Shown here: in pieces, positions 63,398-64,000 of the stretch
Layout: each line of letters opens with the position of its first letter
How positions within the stretch are numbered: position 1 is the first letter of the stretch
Assembly: GCF_001243045.1 (NCBI RefSeq)
Contig: NZ_LN849007.1
Coordinates: 1,392,989 to 1,456,988, forward strand
Direction: 5' to 3'
Source: Clostridium niameyense
GTDB lineage: Bacteria > Bacillota > Clostridia > Clostridiales > Clostridiaceae
DNA length: 64,000 nt
The notes under the pieces: generated by a model
What the model was told of the DNA's origin: nothing
Seen by the model: the letters and a program-made list of their open reading frames with translations, nothing else
The model's database searches: none
Program-made: the position numbers and the translations under genes

Positions 63398-63832
63398 TTA
63401 TTTAAAATTATTCATAATAAAATAAATAGCCATTATATAACCATAATATCCAAACCCACTTATTACGCCTACTGCACCCTCAGCTGTAATAGATTTTTTT
63501 CTGTATTCTTCCCTTTTATAAATATTGCTAATGTGCACTTCAACTACTGGTATATTTATACTTCTTATAGCATCTAATATAGCTATACTATAATGAGAAT
63601 AGGCTGCTGGATTTATAACTATTGATGAATATTCTTTTTCCGCTTCACCTATTTTAGTTACTATTTTTCCTTCCTCATTGCTTTGAAAAAAATCTATATT
63701 TACTTTATCTTTGAATTCCTTTTTTATTATATTATTTATATCTTCTAAAGATAATTTACCATATACCTTAGGTTCTCTTTTTCCTAACAAATTTAAATTA
63801 GGGCCATTTATTATTAAAACTTTTTTTTTCAA
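63398..63832 (-). CDS. aroQ: 3-dehydroquinate dehydratase, type II
   Basis: 144 residues, dodecameric type II enzyme of the shikimate pathway, converting 3-dehydroquinate to 3-dehydroshikimate. Signature segments are present: IINGPNLNLLGKREPKVYG at the N-terminus with its catalytic Arg/Tyr region, INPAAYSHYSIAILDAI, and VEVHISNIYKREEYR with the catalytic His. TTG 63832 is the start, with AGGAAGG 7 nt upstream. It lies upstream of efp, a common clostridial order. Confidence 0.93.
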   Translation of the reverse strand: MKKKVLIINGPNLNLLGKREPKVYGKLSLEDINNIIKKEFKDKVNIDFFQSNEEGKIVTKIGEAEKEYSSIVINPAAYSHYSIAILDAIRSINIPVVEVHISNIYKREEYRKKSITAEGAVGVISGFGYYGYIMAIYFIMNNFK

Positions 63833-64000
63833 AACTTAGCCTTCCTCTTTTACATATTGCACAATAATAAACATACATATTATGTTACGTACATTTTAAC
63901 TCAAACAATGATATTTTATCAAAAGTTAAGTTTATTTGCAAATACTATTATAGTTAATTATATTTATTTTTTCATAAAATGCACTTATTGTAACTTTTTT

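Overview
The window is AT-rich, densely coded and carries a full endospore-formation toolkit: spo0A, spoIVB, the eight-gene spoIIIA operon, spoIIM, ytaF, gerW/ytfJ and two dacF-type carboxypeptidases. It also has typical clostridial metabolic genes. Gene content and order point to Clostridium sensu stricto, a proteolytic group such as C. tetani, C. cochlearium or C. botulinum. That is an inference from synteny, not a species call.

Layout. 1-2.2 kb: a VanRS-like two-component pair (the kinase is cut by the window edge) and an XRE/DUF1232 regulator. 2.3-10 kb: ytaF, then an accessory metabolic block: a FabV/Ter enoyl-CoA reductase, a divergent LysR gene, an MFS transporter, an acetate/propionate-type CoA-transferase, a second FabV and a MaoC/PhaJ hydratase. 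Together these could import a 3-hydroxy or 2-enoic acid, activate it to the CoA ester, dehydrate it and reduce it with NADH. 10-22.3 kb: yjdF behind a candidate yjdF riboswitch, an ABC-F ATPase, an AI-2E-family protein, a DUF4097 protein, dacF-like genes, ytfI/ytfJ, scpAB and a CCA-type nucleotidyltransferase. 22.3-26.9 kb: a decayed stretch of ABC-permease and membrane-protein fragments, a nonsense-mutated exported protein and small ORFs. 26.9-31.7 kb: nucleoside salvage (pdp, punA and a truncated punA copy), xerD, a small coupled gene, spoIIM and a Nudix hydrolase. 32-37.5 kb: a frameshifted SHOCT protein, a MATE exporter, and a lactate module (Crp-type regulator, LarA racemase, aquaporin-type channel).

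37.6-55.6 kb is a conserved minus-strand core: spo0A, spoIVB, recN, argR, nadK, tlyA, dxs, oapA, OLE RNA, ispA, xseB, xseA, nusB, an asp23 homologue and spoIIIAH to spoIIIAA. The strongest non-coding find is a roughly 590-nt OLE RNA between ispA and oapA, recognised from its position, its unusually high GC, a closing stem and the adjacent DxxxD membrane protein. 55.7-62.2 kb is an accessory block (EamA exporter, glutamate decarboxylase, aminotransferase, acetyltransferase). 62.3-63.8 kb returns to core genes (CD1247-like zinc-ribbon protein, efp, aroQ).

Many start codons were moved downstream of the longest reading frame because a Shine-Dalgarno sequence clearly points to an internal start. 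No tRNA, rRNA, CRISPR array or complete insertion sequence was recognised.
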